A stretch of 64,000 nt of DNA from Nocardia nova SH22a (GCF_000523235.1 NZ_CP006850.1:1984001-2048000), one strand, 5' to 3'. Positions 26,553-36,016 are shown, counted from the stretch's first letter. Made by a program: numbers and translations. The notes: a model not told the origin generated them from the letters alone.

Positions 26553-27137
26553 TTGGCTCACGTGTCGACGGAGGACCGCTCCGTGCAGTTCATCGATGCG
26601 GCGGTCCGAGTCATCGCCGAGCGCGGGGTCGCGAGCGCGACGACGCGCCGGATCGCCGAAGCGGCCGACGCGCCCCTGGCCTCCCTGCACTACTGCTTCC
26701 GAGACAAGGACGGCCTCTTCCTCGCCGTCTTCGAGCACCTCGCCGCCGAAATCACCAAGCAGTTCACCTCCATCGAGCCGGGCGAGCTCGAGGCGACCGC
26801 GGCGGAAGTCGTCCGGCGTTCGGTGCGCTGGCTGATGGACCATCCGGACTACGCGCTGGCGGAGATCGATCTGTACATGTGGATGACCCGTCATCGGCCG
26901 GCGCTGGCGAAGGAGTCGTACGACGTCTTCCTGCGGGCGGTCACCGACGTGCTGCAGCGTGCGGCGGGGCCGGGCGCGCGCACGGAGGCCATCCGGAATC
27001 TCGGCTCGGTGCTGATCGGCGCCACCGACGGACTGGTGTTGCAGTGGGCCTCGGATCGCGATCGGGCGCGGGCCGACGCCTTCGCCGATGTGCTCTGCGC
27101 GGGGATCCCGGCCATGTGCAGCGGGATTCGGGGGTAG
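26553..27137 (+). CDS. TetR-family regulator
   Basis: 194 residues, TTG start with GAGGTGA seven bases upstream. Residues about 10-55 are a TetR HTH (FIDAAVRVIAERGVASATTRRIAEAAD and SLHYCFRDKDGLF, split here). The C-terminal ligand domain is of TetR_C type with MDHPDYALAEIDLYMWM. It is divergent from the dioxygenase-aminotransferase pair and the TGATC-rich repeats between them are the natural target. The same repeat unit in front of the gene at 35963 suggests it also controls the glutamine-synthetase-like operon. Confidence 0.82.
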   Translation: MAHVSTEDRSVQFIDAAVRVIAERGVASATTRRIAEAADAPLASLHYCFRDKDGLFLAVFEHLAAEITKQFTSIEPGELEATAAEVVRRSVRWLMDHPDYALAEIDLYMWMTRHRPALAKESYDVFLRAVTDVLQRAAGPGARTEAIRNLGSVLIGATDGLVLQWASDRDRARADAFADVLCAGIPAMCSGIRG

Positions 27138-27361
27138 TCCGCGTCCCGACTGCGCGGAAGCGGTTCATCGAGATGCCGCGTTCCCTGATGCCGATCGAAG
27201 CCGAGCAGGCCGGGCTTCGGACGAGGGCGTCGTACCCGCTGAGTGGCGACATCGGCCGGACCCGAAGCTCGTGATCGTGCGCTTCGGGTCGCGGTGTCGA
27301 CGACGGTCGGGACGAGGCCGCCGGTATGTATGAGAAAGCTTCTGGCAGAAGGGGATCGGGT

Positions 27362-28969
27362 TCAGGTCTCGCGATCGCGGCCCGCAACCTCCGGGGCCGG
27401 GGAATGCTCCTCGGCGGCTCGGGCTCGCAGCAGGTACTTCTGGGTCTTGCCCGTCGACGTCTTGGGAAGCGGACCGAAGAGAACCTTGCGCGGAGCCTTG
27501 TAGCGCGCCAAGTTCCGTTTGACGTGCTCCACGAGTTCCTCGGCCGTCGCTCCGGCTCCGGGCGCGAGATGCACGAATGCGACAGGGATCTCGCCCCAGC
27601 GGGGATCGGCGGTGCCGACGACCGCCGCCTCGAGCACAGCGGGGTGCTCGGCGAGGACATGCTCGACCTCGACGCTGGCGATGTTCTCACCCCCGCTGAT
27701 GATGATGTCCTTGCTCCGGTCGCGCAGTTCGATGTACCCGTCGTGGTGGCGCACCGCGAGATCGCCGGTCCGGAACCAGCCGTCCGGAATCGCCTCCCGG
27801 GTGGCGGCCTCGTCGCCGAGGTACCCGAGCATGACGTTGTTGCCGCGCAGTGCGATCTCACCGACCGTCCTGCCGTCGGCGGGTACGTCCCCGCCGGACT
27901 CGTCGACCACTCGCGGCGGCAGTGACACGATGTTGCCGACTCCTTGTCGCGCCTTCAGCCGGATCACGGACTCCTCGTCGAGGCCCTCCCACTCGGGCAC
28001 CGGCTCGCAGATGAGCGCGGGACCGAAGCTTTCGGTCAGCCCGTAGAGGTGCGTGATGTCGAATCCGAGGCGCGCCATCCGGCGCAGCACCGCCGGAGCG
28101 GGCGGCGCACCTCCGGTGCCCACCGACACGGCGCGCGACAGCATCGAGGCATCGTCGAAATGCGCGATCATGTCGAGCACGGCAGGGGCACCGTTGAGGC
28201 AGGTGACCCGCTCCCGCTGGATCAGTCGCCATATCTCGGCGGGCTCGACCTTGGGCAGGCATACATGCGTGCCGCCCGCCGCCGTGACGGCCCAGGTGAA
28301 ACACCAACCGTTGCAATGGAACATGGGCAGTGTCCACAGGTGGACGGAATGCGGACCCAGCGCGAAATGGCTCGCCATGGCCAGCGACTGCAGATACGCG
28401 CCGCGATGGTGGTACATGACCCCCTTCGGCGCCCCCGTGGTGCCGGAGGTGTAATTGATTGCCAGCAGCGAGCTTTCGTCGGTGATCTGTTCCCGGCAGG
28501 GTTCGGCGCGCGCGATCAGCTTCTCGTAGTCGGAGCCGGCGCATCCCGAGCCGATGACCACCGGGGGCCGATCCAGGGCGTCGCAGACCTCGCGAACCAG
28601 GCTCGCGTACCGGGCATCGCAGACGATCACCCCGCTACCCGAATGCTCCAGGATGTAGGTCAACTCCCGGATCCCGAGTCGAGTGTTGAGGGCTACCAAG
28701 GGAACTCCCGCCCAGGGCACGCCGTAGTGGGCTTCCAGAAGTTCGTGGGTGTTGGGCGCGAGTACCGCCACCGGCCGCCCGGCGGCGATCTCTCGCAGCC
28801 CGCCCGCGAGTCGTCGGCACCGGTCGCGGAATTCGGTGTAGGTCCAACGTGAGTCGCCGTCGACGACCGCGATGCGGGAGCCGTGTGCGGCTGCGGCCCG
28901 GTCGAGGAACGCCGTGGGCGTCATCGCCGCCCAGGCGTGCGTCACCGCGGTCGTATCCGCCTCAGACAT
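27362..28969 (-). CDS. Acyl-CoA synthetase (AMP-forming)
   Basis: 535 residues from ATG 28969, which overlaps the upstream monooxygenase stop by eight bases; the longer in-frame start at 29020 is inside that gene. Motifs: P-loop-like YTSGTTGAPKGVMYHH, LYGLTES, the hinge WFRTGDLAVRHHDGYIELRDR and the catalytic Lys in LPKTSTGKTQK. It belongs to the medium/long-chain acyl-CoA ligase group that activates carboxylic acids through acyl-AMP. Coupled to the Baeyer-Villiger monooxygenase, it is the probable last step of that pathway, giving an acyl-CoA. Confidence 0.87.
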   Translation of the reverse strand: MSEADTTAVTHAWAAMTPTAFLDRAAAAHGSRIAVVDGDSRWTYTEFRDRCRRLAGGLREIAAGRPVAVLAPNTHELLEAHYGVPWAGVPLVALNTRLGIRELTYILEHSGSGVIVCDARYASLVREVCDALDRPPVVIGSGCAGSDYEKLIARAEPCREQITDESSLLAINYTSGTTGAPKGVMYHHRGAYLQSLAMASHFALGPHSVHLWTLPMFHCNGWCFTWAVTAAGGTHVCLPKVEPAEIWRLIQRERVTCLNGAPAVLDMIAHFDDASMLSRAVSVGTGGAPPAPAVLRRMARLGFDITHLYGLTESFGPALICEPVPEWEGLDEESVIRLKARQGVGNIVSLPPRVVDESGGDVPADGRTVGEIALRGNNVMLGYLGDEAATREAIPDGWFRTGDLAVRHHDGYIELRDRSKDIIISGGENIASVEVEHVLAEHPAVLEAAVVGTADPRWGEIPVAFVHLAPGAGATAEELVEHVKRNLARYKAPRKVLFGPLPKTSTGKTQKYLLRARAAEEHSPAPEVAGRDRET

Positions 28970-30416
28970 AGCGGAGAATGTCGTCGTCGACCGACTCCAG
29001 CAGTCCGATGGTCTCGGCATAGTTCTGCGGGTTGAGCCAGGGCTCGTGGTCGCCCTGGGCGGGCATGCGCCGGGCAGCTCGCTGCATATATCCCGACGTC
29101 ACGCCCGCGGTATAGGGGAGCCGCGGCATGGCGTCGTCGCCAGGCGCCAGGGTGGGGGTGACTCGTCGTGCGCCGACTTCGTCCATATGCGCGAGAACGC
29201 GACACAAGAAATCGTCGACCGCTTCGATCCGGAGCGTCCACGACGAGTTCACGAACCCGAAGGCGTAGGTCAGGTTCGGCACTCCGGACAACGCCAGGCC
29301 CTTGTAGGTCCAGCAGCGCCCGAAATCGACGATCTCACCGTCGACGTCGAATGTCGCCTCACCGCCCATGACGAGGTTCAGACCCGTCGCCTTCACGATG
29401 ATGTCGGCGTCGACATGCGTCCCGTCCCGCATCGCCACGCCGGTCGGGGTGAGCCGGTCGATGTGGCCGGTCACCACGTCGGCGGATCCGTCGCGGATCG
29501 CTCGGAAGAGATCGGCGCCGGGCACCAGGCAGACGCGTTGATCCCACGGTTCGTAGGTGGGAGTGAAATGGGCTTTGCGGACCTCGATTCCGACGACATC
29601 GTCGATGGCATCGAAGATCGCCTTCTTGAACTCCTGCGGGTGCTGCCGGGCGTAACGGTAGGTCTCCTGCTGGGCGTGCAGATTACGCAGACGGATCTGA
29701 TTGAATGCGGCCTCGGACCCCACCTCCTCCCTCAATCGCTCGGCTTCGGGATCGACGGCAGGCGCGATGGACACGTAGGTGGGCGACCTCTGGACCATGG
29801 TCACCTTCGACGTCTCGCCCGCGAGGCTGGGAACGAGCGTGATGGCGGTGGCGCCCGACCCGATCACCGCGACCTTGCGGTCCCGGTAGTCGAGGTCCTC
29901 GGGCCACTCCTGTGGGTGGACCACTTGGCCTTCGAACGAATCCTCGCCGGGCAGTTCGGGATTGAACCCGCCGCGGTAGCTGTAGTAGCCGGTGGCGAGG
30001 TGGAGGAACCGGCAGCGCAGCTGGGTGTCACCGTTCGCGTCGCGCAGTCCCAGGGTCCAGATGTCGTCCGCGCTGCTCCACGACGCGGAGATCAGACGGG
30101 TTCCGAACCGGATCTTCTCGGTGATGCCGAACTGATCGGCGGTCTCCCGCAGGTAGTTCTTGATCGCCCCGCCGGAAGCGATCGCCTCTCGTTCGGTCCA
30201 GGGCTTGAAGCCGTAGCCCAGCGTGAACATGTCACTGTCGGAGCGTATGCCCGGATAGGTGAACAGATCCCAAGTGCCACCCAGGGATTCGCGCATCTCC
30301 AGCACCGCGAAACTCTTGCCGGGACATTTCCGCTGCAGCTCGGCAGCGGCGGCAATTCCGGAAATACCGGCGCCGACGATGACGACGTCGATCTCGGGCG
30401 GGCCGTTCAAATCCAT
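28962..30416 (-). CDS. Baeyer-Villiger flavin monooxygenase, EthA-like
   Basis: 484 residues, about the length of mycobacterial EthA (489) and similar along its length as I recall it. FAD site GAGISG at residues 15-20 with GGTWDLFTYPGIRSDSDM; the BVMO fingerprint F-x-G-x3-H-x3-W is present as FEGQVVHPQEW; the NADPH site is VIGSGATA. EthA-type enzymes convert ketones to esters using NADPH and O2. AGGAG directly abuts the ATG, so a TTG two codons later (30408-30410), six bases away, could be the real start. Lies in an operon with the acyl-CoA ligase. Confidence 0.88.
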   Translation of the reverse strand: MDLNGPPEIDVVIVGAGISGIAAAAELQRKCPGKSFAVLEMRESLGGTWDLFTYPGIRSDSDMFTLGYGFKPWTEREAIASGGAIKNYLRETADQFGITEKIRFGTRLISASWSSADDIWTLGLRDANGDTQLRCRFLHLATGYYSYRGGFNPELPGEDSFEGQVVHPQEWPEDLDYRDRKVAVIGSGATAITLVPSLAGETSKVTMVQRSPTYVSIAPAVDPEAERLREEVGSEAAFNQIRLRNLHAQQETYRYARQHPQEFKKAIFDAIDDVVGIEVRKAHFTPTYEPWDQRVCLVPGADLFRAIRDGSADVVTGHIDRLTPTGVAMRDGTHVDADIIVKATGLNLVMGGEATFDVDGEIVDFGRCWTYKGLALSGVPNLTYAFGFVNSSWTLRIEAVDDFLCRVLAHMDEVGARRVTPTLAPGDDAMPRLPYTAGVTSGYMQRAARRMPAQGDHEPWLNPQNYAETIGLLESVDDDILRYV

Positions 30417-30489
30417 CTCCTAATCGTTGAGAGTGCCGACGACGCGTGATCGTCGAGCGGTCGGTGCCGCGGCGGCTGCCGAACGAGCG

Positions 30490-31248
30490 CTACCGCGCCG
30501 CGACCGGTGCCGCGGTGACCTGTGCCTGCGCGACAAGCCACGGGAAGCACGGGTCCAGTTCGACATTGGCTTCGGGATGCCACTGCAGGCCGAGTACCGG
30601 GCGGCCGGGCAGCTCGATGGCCTCGACCACGCCGTCGGGGGCACGTCCCGAAACCACAAGACCCGCGCCGGGGCGATCGACCGCCTGGTGATGCCACGAG
30701 TTCACTTGTGCCCGTGCCCCGTAGAGCTCCGCGGCGAGGGTTCCCTCGTCGAAGTCGACCGGATGCTCGCGATCCGGTCGCCGATCCGGAACCTCGGCGA
30801 GGGAGTAATGCCTGATTCCGTTGTCGCCCAGATCCGGAACCAGCGTGCCGCCGAGCGCGACGTTGAGGACCTGATGGCCGCGACAGATCCCCAGCACCGG
30901 AATTCCTCGCGCTATGGCGTGACGCACCAGGGCGATCTCGTAGTCGTCGCGGCGCCGGTCGATCGTCAGTACTTCTCCGCCGGTCGAGTTGGGTGTGGGA
31001 GGTGGTCCACCCCAGAGCTCGGGATCGACGTCTTGGCCACCGGTCACCACCAGTGCGTCGACGCGTGCGATGACCTCGGACCCCGCGGACTCGTAGGGGA
31101 GGAGAACGGGAATGCCACCGGCCTCGGCGATCTTCATGCCGAACTCGGCCCAGAACATCTCGGCTCGGCAGGCCGCCCACCGGCCGTCCACGCCCAGGAG
31201 CGTCGTGGCGGAGATCCGCCGTCCCGTGATGGCGATGACAGGTTTCAC
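30490..31248 (-). CDS. Class I glutamine-amidotransferase-type hydrolase (PuuD-like, peptidase C26)
   Basis: 252 residues; GTG 31248 overlaps the upstream stop and has GGAGGTGA before it. Nucleophile Cys122 in LGICRGHQ, and His223 and Glu225 in LQWHPE complete the triad. Members of this family hydrolyse gamma-glutamyl amides, for example gamma-glutamyl-GABA in putrescine degradation. Two genes upstream there is a glutamine-synthetase-like ligase, the enzyme that would add the gamma-glutamyl group, so the pair looks like an activation and release cycle for an amine. Confidence 0.85.
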   Translation of the reverse strand: MKPVIAITGRRISATTLLGVDGRWAACRAEMFWAEFGMKIAEAGGIPVLLPYESAGSEVIARVDALVVTGGQDVDPELWGGPPPTPNSTGGEVLTIDRRRDDYEIALVRHAIARGIPVLGICRGHQVLNVALGGTLVPDLGDNGIRHYSLAEVPDRRPDREHPVDFDEGTLAAELYGARAQVNSWHHQAVDRPGAGLVVSGRAPDGVVEAIELPGRPVLGLQWHPEANVELDPCFPWLVAQAQVTAAPVAAR

Positions 31249-32351
31249 GAGTCACCTCCGATCCGCGCGACGACCCGCGTGCCACCCGCGTTGCGCATGA
31301 GCTCGAACCCCTCGTTGATCTCGTCCAAACTCACGATCGCCGACAGCATGTCGTCGAGGTTCAGCCGGCCCTGCTCGTAATACCGGACGTAGCCAGGGAT
31401 GTCGGTCGGGAATTGATTCGATCCCATCAGCGCGCCCTGGAGCCGCTTCTCGAGTAGGAACAGCTCGGAGGCGCGCAGCGATATCGGCTGGCTGTCCGGC
31501 ACCAGACCGACCACGGTCGCGGTGCCGCCCGGACCCAGCATCGCGAACGCCTGCTCCACGGTGGCGGCGAGCCCGACGGCCTCGAACGAATAGTCGACGC
31601 CGCCCTGGGTCAGCTCGCGCACCGCCGCCACCGTGTCGACCGACCCGGCTCGCACGGTCGCCGTCGCCCCGAACTTCACGGCGTCGCTCAACCGGGCCTC
31701 GACCGCGTCGACGGCGATGATCTCGCGCGCACCCGCGAGGCGAGCGCCCTGGATCGCCGCGATACCGATGCCGCCGCAGCCCACGACGGCGACCGTCGAC
31801 CCGGGTTCCACCCGAGCGCTGCGGAACACCGAGCTCAACCCGGTCACGACCGCGCATCCGAGCACCGATGCGGCCGCGAGCGGCATCGTGCCGGGGATGC
31901 GCACCGCCGAGTGTTCGTGCACCACCATCGCCTCGGCGAACGCCCCGAGCCGCGCGGTCGGGTGGACGGACTGCCCTCGCGCGTTGACCAGGACGGGCTG
32001 CGACCGGCTCCCCAGTGAGCCACGACGGGTACACAGCGTCATCCGGCCGGACAGGCAGAACCGGCATTCGCCGCAATAGATGCTCAAGCAGGTCACGACG
32101 TGATCGCCGGGTCGCAGGGTGGCGACCCGATCGCCGACGCTGCGAACCACACCGGATGCCTCGTGGCCCAGGAGGGTCGGGCAGGTGGCCGGCCATGCGC
32201 CTTCGATCTCGTGGAGGTCGGAACGGCACAATCCCGCGTATCGCACATCGATGAGCACCTCGTCCGGACCGGGATCGTCCAGGACGAGCGTTTCCAGCTC
32301 GAGTTTTCCCGGCGCCGTATTGAGCACGGCGGCGGTGATATTCACCGGCAT
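31245..32351 (-). CDS. Zinc-dependent alcohol dehydrogenase (MDR family)
   Basis: 368 residues from ATG 32351; the longer open frame upstream overlaps the aldehyde dehydrogenase and is not used. Catalytic zinc ligands in GLCRSDLHE and GHEASG, structural zinc Cys in CGECRFCLSGRMTLC, and the NAD site VAVVGCGGIGIAAIQ with the following DAVEAR (Asp, so NAD preferred). It oxidises a primary or secondary alcohol. Stop overlaps the next gene, and an 85-base gap separates it from the aldehyde dehydrogenase upstream: alcohol to aldehyde to acid. Confidence 0.87.
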   Translation of the reverse strand: MPVNITAAVLNTAPGKLELETLVLDDPGPDEVLIDVRYAGLCRSDLHEIEGAWPATCPTLLGHEASGVVRSVGDRVATLRPGDHVVTCLSIYCGECRFCLSGRMTLCTRRGSLGSRSQPVLVNARGQSVHPTARLGAFAEAMVVHEHSAVRIPGTMPLAAASVLGCAVVTGLSSVFRSARVEPGSTVAVVGCGGIGIAAIQGARLAGAREIIAVDAVEARLSDAVKFGATATVRAGSVDTVAAVRELTQGGVDYSFEAVGLAATVEQAFAMLGPGGTATVVGLVPDSQPISLRASELFLLEKRLQGALMGSNQFPTDIPGYVRYYEQGRLNLDDMLSAIVSLDEINEGFELMRNAGGTRVVARIGGDS

Positions 32352-32436
32352 ATACCTGTCTCCACTCCGGCCGTCGGTGCGTGGCCGCTGCCGCACCGAT
32401 GGCACTGTGTTTGCTGCGATGGGATCCGGCCCGGGG

Positions 32437-33927
32437 CTAGAGGGCGATCCAGGTCGTCTTGAGCTGGGTGTACTTCTCCAGCCCGTAGGTGCCCTTGTCG
32501 GAACCGTTGCCGGACAACTTCCGGCCCGCGAAAGGCGTTGCGGGAGCGCCCTCCTCGTAGGAGTTGACCCAGACGTTCCCGGCGTCGAGTCCGCGCGCCA
32601 TCCGGTGGATGCGCGACACGTCGCGGGTCCACACCGACGCGCCCAGGCCGTACTCGGTGTCGTTGGCGAGCCGGAGTGCTTCGTCCTCGTCCCGGAACGG
32701 CTGGATGCACACGACCGGCCCGAAGATCTCCTCGCGGGCAATCTGCATCGAGGCGGTCGTGTCGACGAAGACCGCGGGCGCGACCAGGGAGCGCTTCTCG
32801 TCGAGTGCCTGCTCCCAGCCTGTCAGCAGCGTGGCTCCCTCGCGCACACCGGATCTGATGTACTCCAGGACGGTGTCGCACTGGCTGCGGCTGCTCAGCG
32901 GGCCGAGGTCGGTGCCCGCGTCGAGCGGATCGCCGATCGTGAGCCTCGAAACCTGATCGCATACGCCCGCGACCACCTCGTCGTATACCGGCTGTTCCAC
33001 GAACAGCCGTGACCCGGCGGTGCACATCTGCCCGGAGTTGAAGGTGAACGCCCACGTCGCGGTGTGGATGGCCCGTTCGAGGTCGGGCGCGTCGGCGAAG
33101 ACGATATTCGGCGACTTCCCGCCGAGTTCGAGCGATACCGTCTTCCCGTTGGACGCCGCGGAGTCGCCGAGCAGTCGCAGCCCGACCTCGGTCGAGCCGG
33201 TGAAGCTCACACAGGCCACGGTATGGTGCCGGCTCAGTGCCGTGCCAACGGTCGAGCCGCGTCCGGTGACAACCTGCAGCACCCCGTCGGGAAGTCCTGC
33301 GAGACTACCCAATTCGGCCAGGCGCAGCGAGGACACCGAGGTCTGCAGGGCGGGCTTGAGCACGACGCTGTTCCCGGCCATCAGCGCCGGCGCGAGCTTG
33401 AGCATGGCCAGGCTGATCGGGAAGTTCCACGGCGTGATGGCCGCCACCACGCCCAGCGGCTCGCGCGTCACCAAGGCGACGGCGTCGGTCAGCCCACGCG
33501 GGGAGTCGTCCATCAGCTTGTCCGCCAGCTCGCCGTACCAGCGCAGGTTCCGCACGGCGGAGACGACCTCCATGTCGCGGGCCTGATGGGCCGGTTTGCC
33601 CATCTCGCGGGAGATCAGCACGGCGAGGTGATCGGCGTCCTGCTCGATCAGCTCGGCCCAGGCGATCAGGATGCGGCCGCGTTCGGTCGGCGTCATCCGC
33701 GACCACGGGCCGTTCTCGAAGGCGGCGCGGGCGTCCTTGACTATGCGATCCGCATCGGCGGGACCAGCCGCCGGCACGGTGGTGAACTGTTCGCCCGACC
33801 ACGGATCGCGCAGCGCGAGCGTCTCGGCGCTTGCCGCCGGCGTCCACGCGCCACCCACCCACATCTCGAAGGATGCCGGAACGGCGGCGGCCAGCGTCCG
33901 CAGATGTTCGTTGCCGGACGATGTCAT
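32437..33927 (-). CDS. Aldehyde dehydrogenase
   Basis: 496 residues, ATG 33927 with GGGAG upstream; the open frame extends further but inside the neighbouring gene. Family motifs: TPWNFPISLAMLKLAPALMAGN, general base Glu in SLELGGKSP, and nucleophile Cys in FNSGQMCTAGSR. It is a class of NAD(P)-dependent aldehyde dehydrogenase that includes gamma-glutamyl-aminobutyraldehyde dehydrogenase (PuuC). Forty-three bases after the glutamine-synthetase-like gene, same operon. It would make the carboxylic acid that the ligase at 27,362 activates, or act on a gamma-glutamyl aldehyde. Confidence 0.87.
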   Translation of the reverse strand: MTSSGNEHLRTLAAAVPASFEMWVGGAWTPAASAETLALRDPWSGEQFTTVPAAGPADADRIVKDARAAFENGPWSRMTPTERGRILIAWAELIEQDADHLAVLISREMGKPAHQARDMEVVSAVRNLRWYGELADKLMDDSPRGLTDAVALVTREPLGVVAAITPWNFPISLAMLKLAPALMAGNSVVLKPALQTSVSSLRLAELGSLAGLPDGVLQVVTGRGSTVGTALSRHHTVACVSFTGSTEVGLRLLGDSAASNGKTVSLELGGKSPNIVFADAPDLERAIHTATWAFTFNSGQMCTAGSRLFVEQPVYDEVVAGVCDQVSRLTIGDPLDAGTDLGPLSSRSQCDTVLEYIRSGVREGATLLTGWEQALDEKRSLVAPAVFVDTTASMQIAREEIFGPVVCIQPFRDEDEALRLANDTEYGLGASVWTRDVSRIHRMARGLDAGNVWVNSYEEGAPATPFAGRKLSGNGSDKGTYGLEKYTQLKTTWIAL

Positions 33928-33970
33928 GGTGTGCACTCCCTGCTGTGTACGGCGGATGACGCCTCGGACG

Positions 33971-35338
33971 TCATGCGAGTTCGAAATAGCGGAGGAACTC
34001 CCAGACCGACAGCTGGGCGTCGTCGCGCTCGGCCTCGGTGTGGAAGGACAGCCATTCCCAGCGGCGATGACCGACCCAGTAGTCGACGAATTCGTCACCG
34101 AGATACCGGCGTAGCCGATCGTCGGCATCCAGCGCGGCGACCGCGTCGTAGAGGTTCTTCGGGACCGCGGGCACGCTGCCGGGCACCAGCGCCCAGGCCA
34201 TCTGCTCGAAAGGTGCGGGCGGCGTGGACTTCTCGTCGAGTCCCAGCAGGCCGCCGGCCAGGAACGCGGCCAGCGTGCAGTACATGTTGGAGTCGGCGGA
34301 GGGCAGGCGGTACTCGAGACGTGTCGCGGAGTCACCGGCCAGCACCGCGCGCACCGCACACGACTTGTTCGCGACGCCCCACGTCTGGGTGGTCGGGGGG
34401 CCTTCGAGCTCCATCAGCCGCCGGTAGGAGGTGATGGTCGGCAGGGCGAAGCTGGTCGACGCCTCGAGCGTCGCCATCACGCCGCCGAGGAAGTGCCGCA
34501 TGCGCTCGCTGGGCTCGGCGGGCGTATTGGCGTCGAAGAAGATGTTGCCGTTCTCGTCGCTGACCGAGACGTTGAGGTGAGCGCCCTGCCCGTACGCCGC
34601 GGACCACTTCGACATGAAGGTGATCGACCGGCCGAGGTCGTAGGCGACCTCGCGCATGATCTGGCGGGCGCGCGCCCACCGGTCCGCGGCGGTGACCGGT
34701 TCGGCGGGGGCGATGTTGAATTCGATCTGACCGCTGGCGGCCTCGTCGGAATACGCCTCCCAGGGAATCCCGATCTCGTCGAACCGGGCGACGACCGCCT
34801 CCACGTATTCCACGTAATCGGGCGACTTCGCATGCACCAGTGCGGCTCCGGCGTTGCCGCCGAGCGGTGTGAGGTTCTGGTACTGCTGGGCGCGCGCCTG
34901 TTCGATGGACTCCTGGAAGACCGTCGCCTCGATCTCGACCGACGCCAGGATGCTCAGGCCCTGCTCCGCATACGCGGCCGTGATGCGCTTGAGCGCCTGG
35001 CGGGGGTCCGCCCCGATGGGCTCACCCCGCAGGGTCCACAGGTCGCCGATCACCGAGGCCAGGCCGGGCTTCCATTCGACCAGCGTGCTCTCGTCGGGCC
35101 GGAGCTCGATGTCGGTCATCGTGCCGTTGCGCCGCCACTCCGGGAAGCCGAAGCCGAGCGCGGATTGGTTGTTCAGGTCCAGCCCCAGGGCCAGGTCGGG
35201 CAGCGCGATGCCCTTCTCCCGGCACGAGCGGTATTTCGCCGGCGAGAGCGTCTTGCCGATCAGGACGCCGTCCTGGTTGGTCGCCTCGACTCGCACGCGC
35301 GACACCGAGGTCATTTCTTCGAAACGGTCAGAGCTCAC
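33971..35338 (-). CDS. Glutamine-synthetase-like gamma-glutamyl ligase
   Basis: 455 residues. GTG 35338 has AAGGTGG upstream and overlaps the end of the previous gene by 11 bases; ATG 35314 is an alternative. It shows the GS fold: an N-terminal beta-grasp part, then VEIEATVF, SDEAASGQIEFNIAP (metal site), FMSKW...GAHLNVSV and LEYRLPSADSNMY. It lacks the exact NRSA and adenylylation motifs of GlnA. Such divergent GS-like proteins (PuuA, IpuC, GlnA3/4) ligate glutamate to polyamines, alkylamines or ethanolamine. With the C26 hydrolase and aldehyde dehydrogenase it points to amine degradation. Confidence 0.85.
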   Translation of the reverse strand: MSSDRFEEMTSVSRVRVEATNQDGVLIGKTLSPAKYRSCREKGIALPDLALGLDLNNQSALGFGFPEWRRNGTMTDIELRPDESTLVEWKPGLASVIGDLWTLRGEPIGADPRQALKRITAAYAEQGLSILASVEIEATVFQESIEQARAQQYQNLTPLGGNAGAALVHAKSPDYVEYVEAVVARFDEIGIPWEAYSDEAASGQIEFNIAPAEPVTAADRWARARQIMREVAYDLGRSITFMSKWSAAYGQGAHLNVSVSDENGNIFFDANTPAEPSERMRHFLGGVMATLEASTSFALPTITSYRRLMELEGPPTTQTWGVANKSCAVRAVLAGDSATRLEYRLPSADSNMYCTLAAFLAGGLLGLDEKSTPPAPFEQMAWALVPGSVPAVPKNLYDAVAALDADDRLRRYLGDEFVDYWVGHRRWEWLSFHTEAERDDAQLSVWEFLRYFELA

Positions 35339-35963
35339 CGCACACCACCTTCAGGTTGGCGCCGATCAGCGCCGAGAGATCGGACAGCGAACCCTGCAGC
35401 GCGAGTTCACCACCCTCGAGTTCTTCCATGACCAGCGAACGGCCGCCGAACATGCGTGACAGCGCGGCCGAGGAACCGAGGAACGTATAACCGGTCGCGG
35501 CGTCGCCGAACGACGCGAATTCGTTCACGTCGAAGCAGTAGAGGTTGAGGCCGGGCGGCATACCCCGGTCCGCGCTCACCCGATCCCAGAACGTCTCCGC
35601 CGCCGAACGCCAGTCGACGTCGGCTCCGGACAGCAATACCTGGACCTCTTTCGCGAAGCCGCCCAGCGCATCGCCGTCGACCTCGGCCGGCGCCGGATCG
35701 GGCCAGCGCACCTCCCAGGTGAGGACCGGCTCCGCGGCGCTGTCGGCGGAGACGGTGATCTCCGTGCCGGCGAACGTGACGAAGGCCTGCTGAGCGTCGG
35801 TGGCCGAAGACAGACGGACCGTCCTGACGTCATCGATCGCGGTGTACGTCGCACCACGGGCGACCGCGTCGCGAAGACGGCGCGCCACCGACAGAACCAT
35901 CGGGGTGGGGCGGTCGATCACCGCCACATTGCCTGTCACCGCGTGACTCGTTGAATCGGACAT
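35328..35963 (-). CDS. Unrecognised 211-residue protein at the head of the amine operon
   Basis: The start is the ATG at 35963 because GAGAGG lies six bases upstream; ATG 35990 would overlap the operator repeats. No signal peptide or membrane segments. Residues about 20-120 have strand-helix alternation with VRLSSATDAQQAFVTFAG and LTWEVRWPDP that resembles sterol-carrier-protein-2-like folds; the C-terminal part contains GLNLYCFDVNEFASFGDAATGYTF. Neither is a confident family match. It is the first gene of the operon with the GS-like ligase, with an 11-base overlap, so it may be a partner or substrate carrier for it. Confidence 0.6.
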   Translation of the reverse strand: MSDSTSHAVTGNVAVIDRPTPMVLSVARRLRDAVARGATYTAIDDVRTVRLSSATDAQQAFVTFAGTEITVSADSAAEPVLTWEVRWPDPAPAEVDGDALGGFAKEVQVLLSGADVDWRSAAETFWDRVSADRGMPPGLNLYCFDVNEFASFGDAATGYTFLGSSAALSRMFGGRSLVMEELEGGELALQGSLSDLSALIGANLKVVCGEL

Positions 35964-35988
35964 GTCCTGCCTCTCTGCAGCTGTGGTC

Positions 35989-36016
35989 ATGTGACTTAAT
36001 CATGTGATCTAATCGA
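35989..36016. promoter_or_regulatory. Two tandem 13-bp repeats, probable operator
   Basis: ATGTGACTTAATC (35989-36001) is followed directly by ATGTGATCTAATC (36002-36014), differing at two positions. The second copy plus GA matches the repeat in front of the dioxygenase gene at 13 of 15 bases. It lies 26 bases before the start at 35963 and between two divergent genes (the other starts at 36090). Confidence 0.6.

Noticed and set aside
32352..32741. N-terminal extension of the alcohol dehydrogenase
   Set aside because: The open frame upstream of ATG 32351 lies within the antisense-free end of the aldehyde dehydrogenase gene and is Ser/Arg-rich; the protein family starts near MPVNITAAVL.
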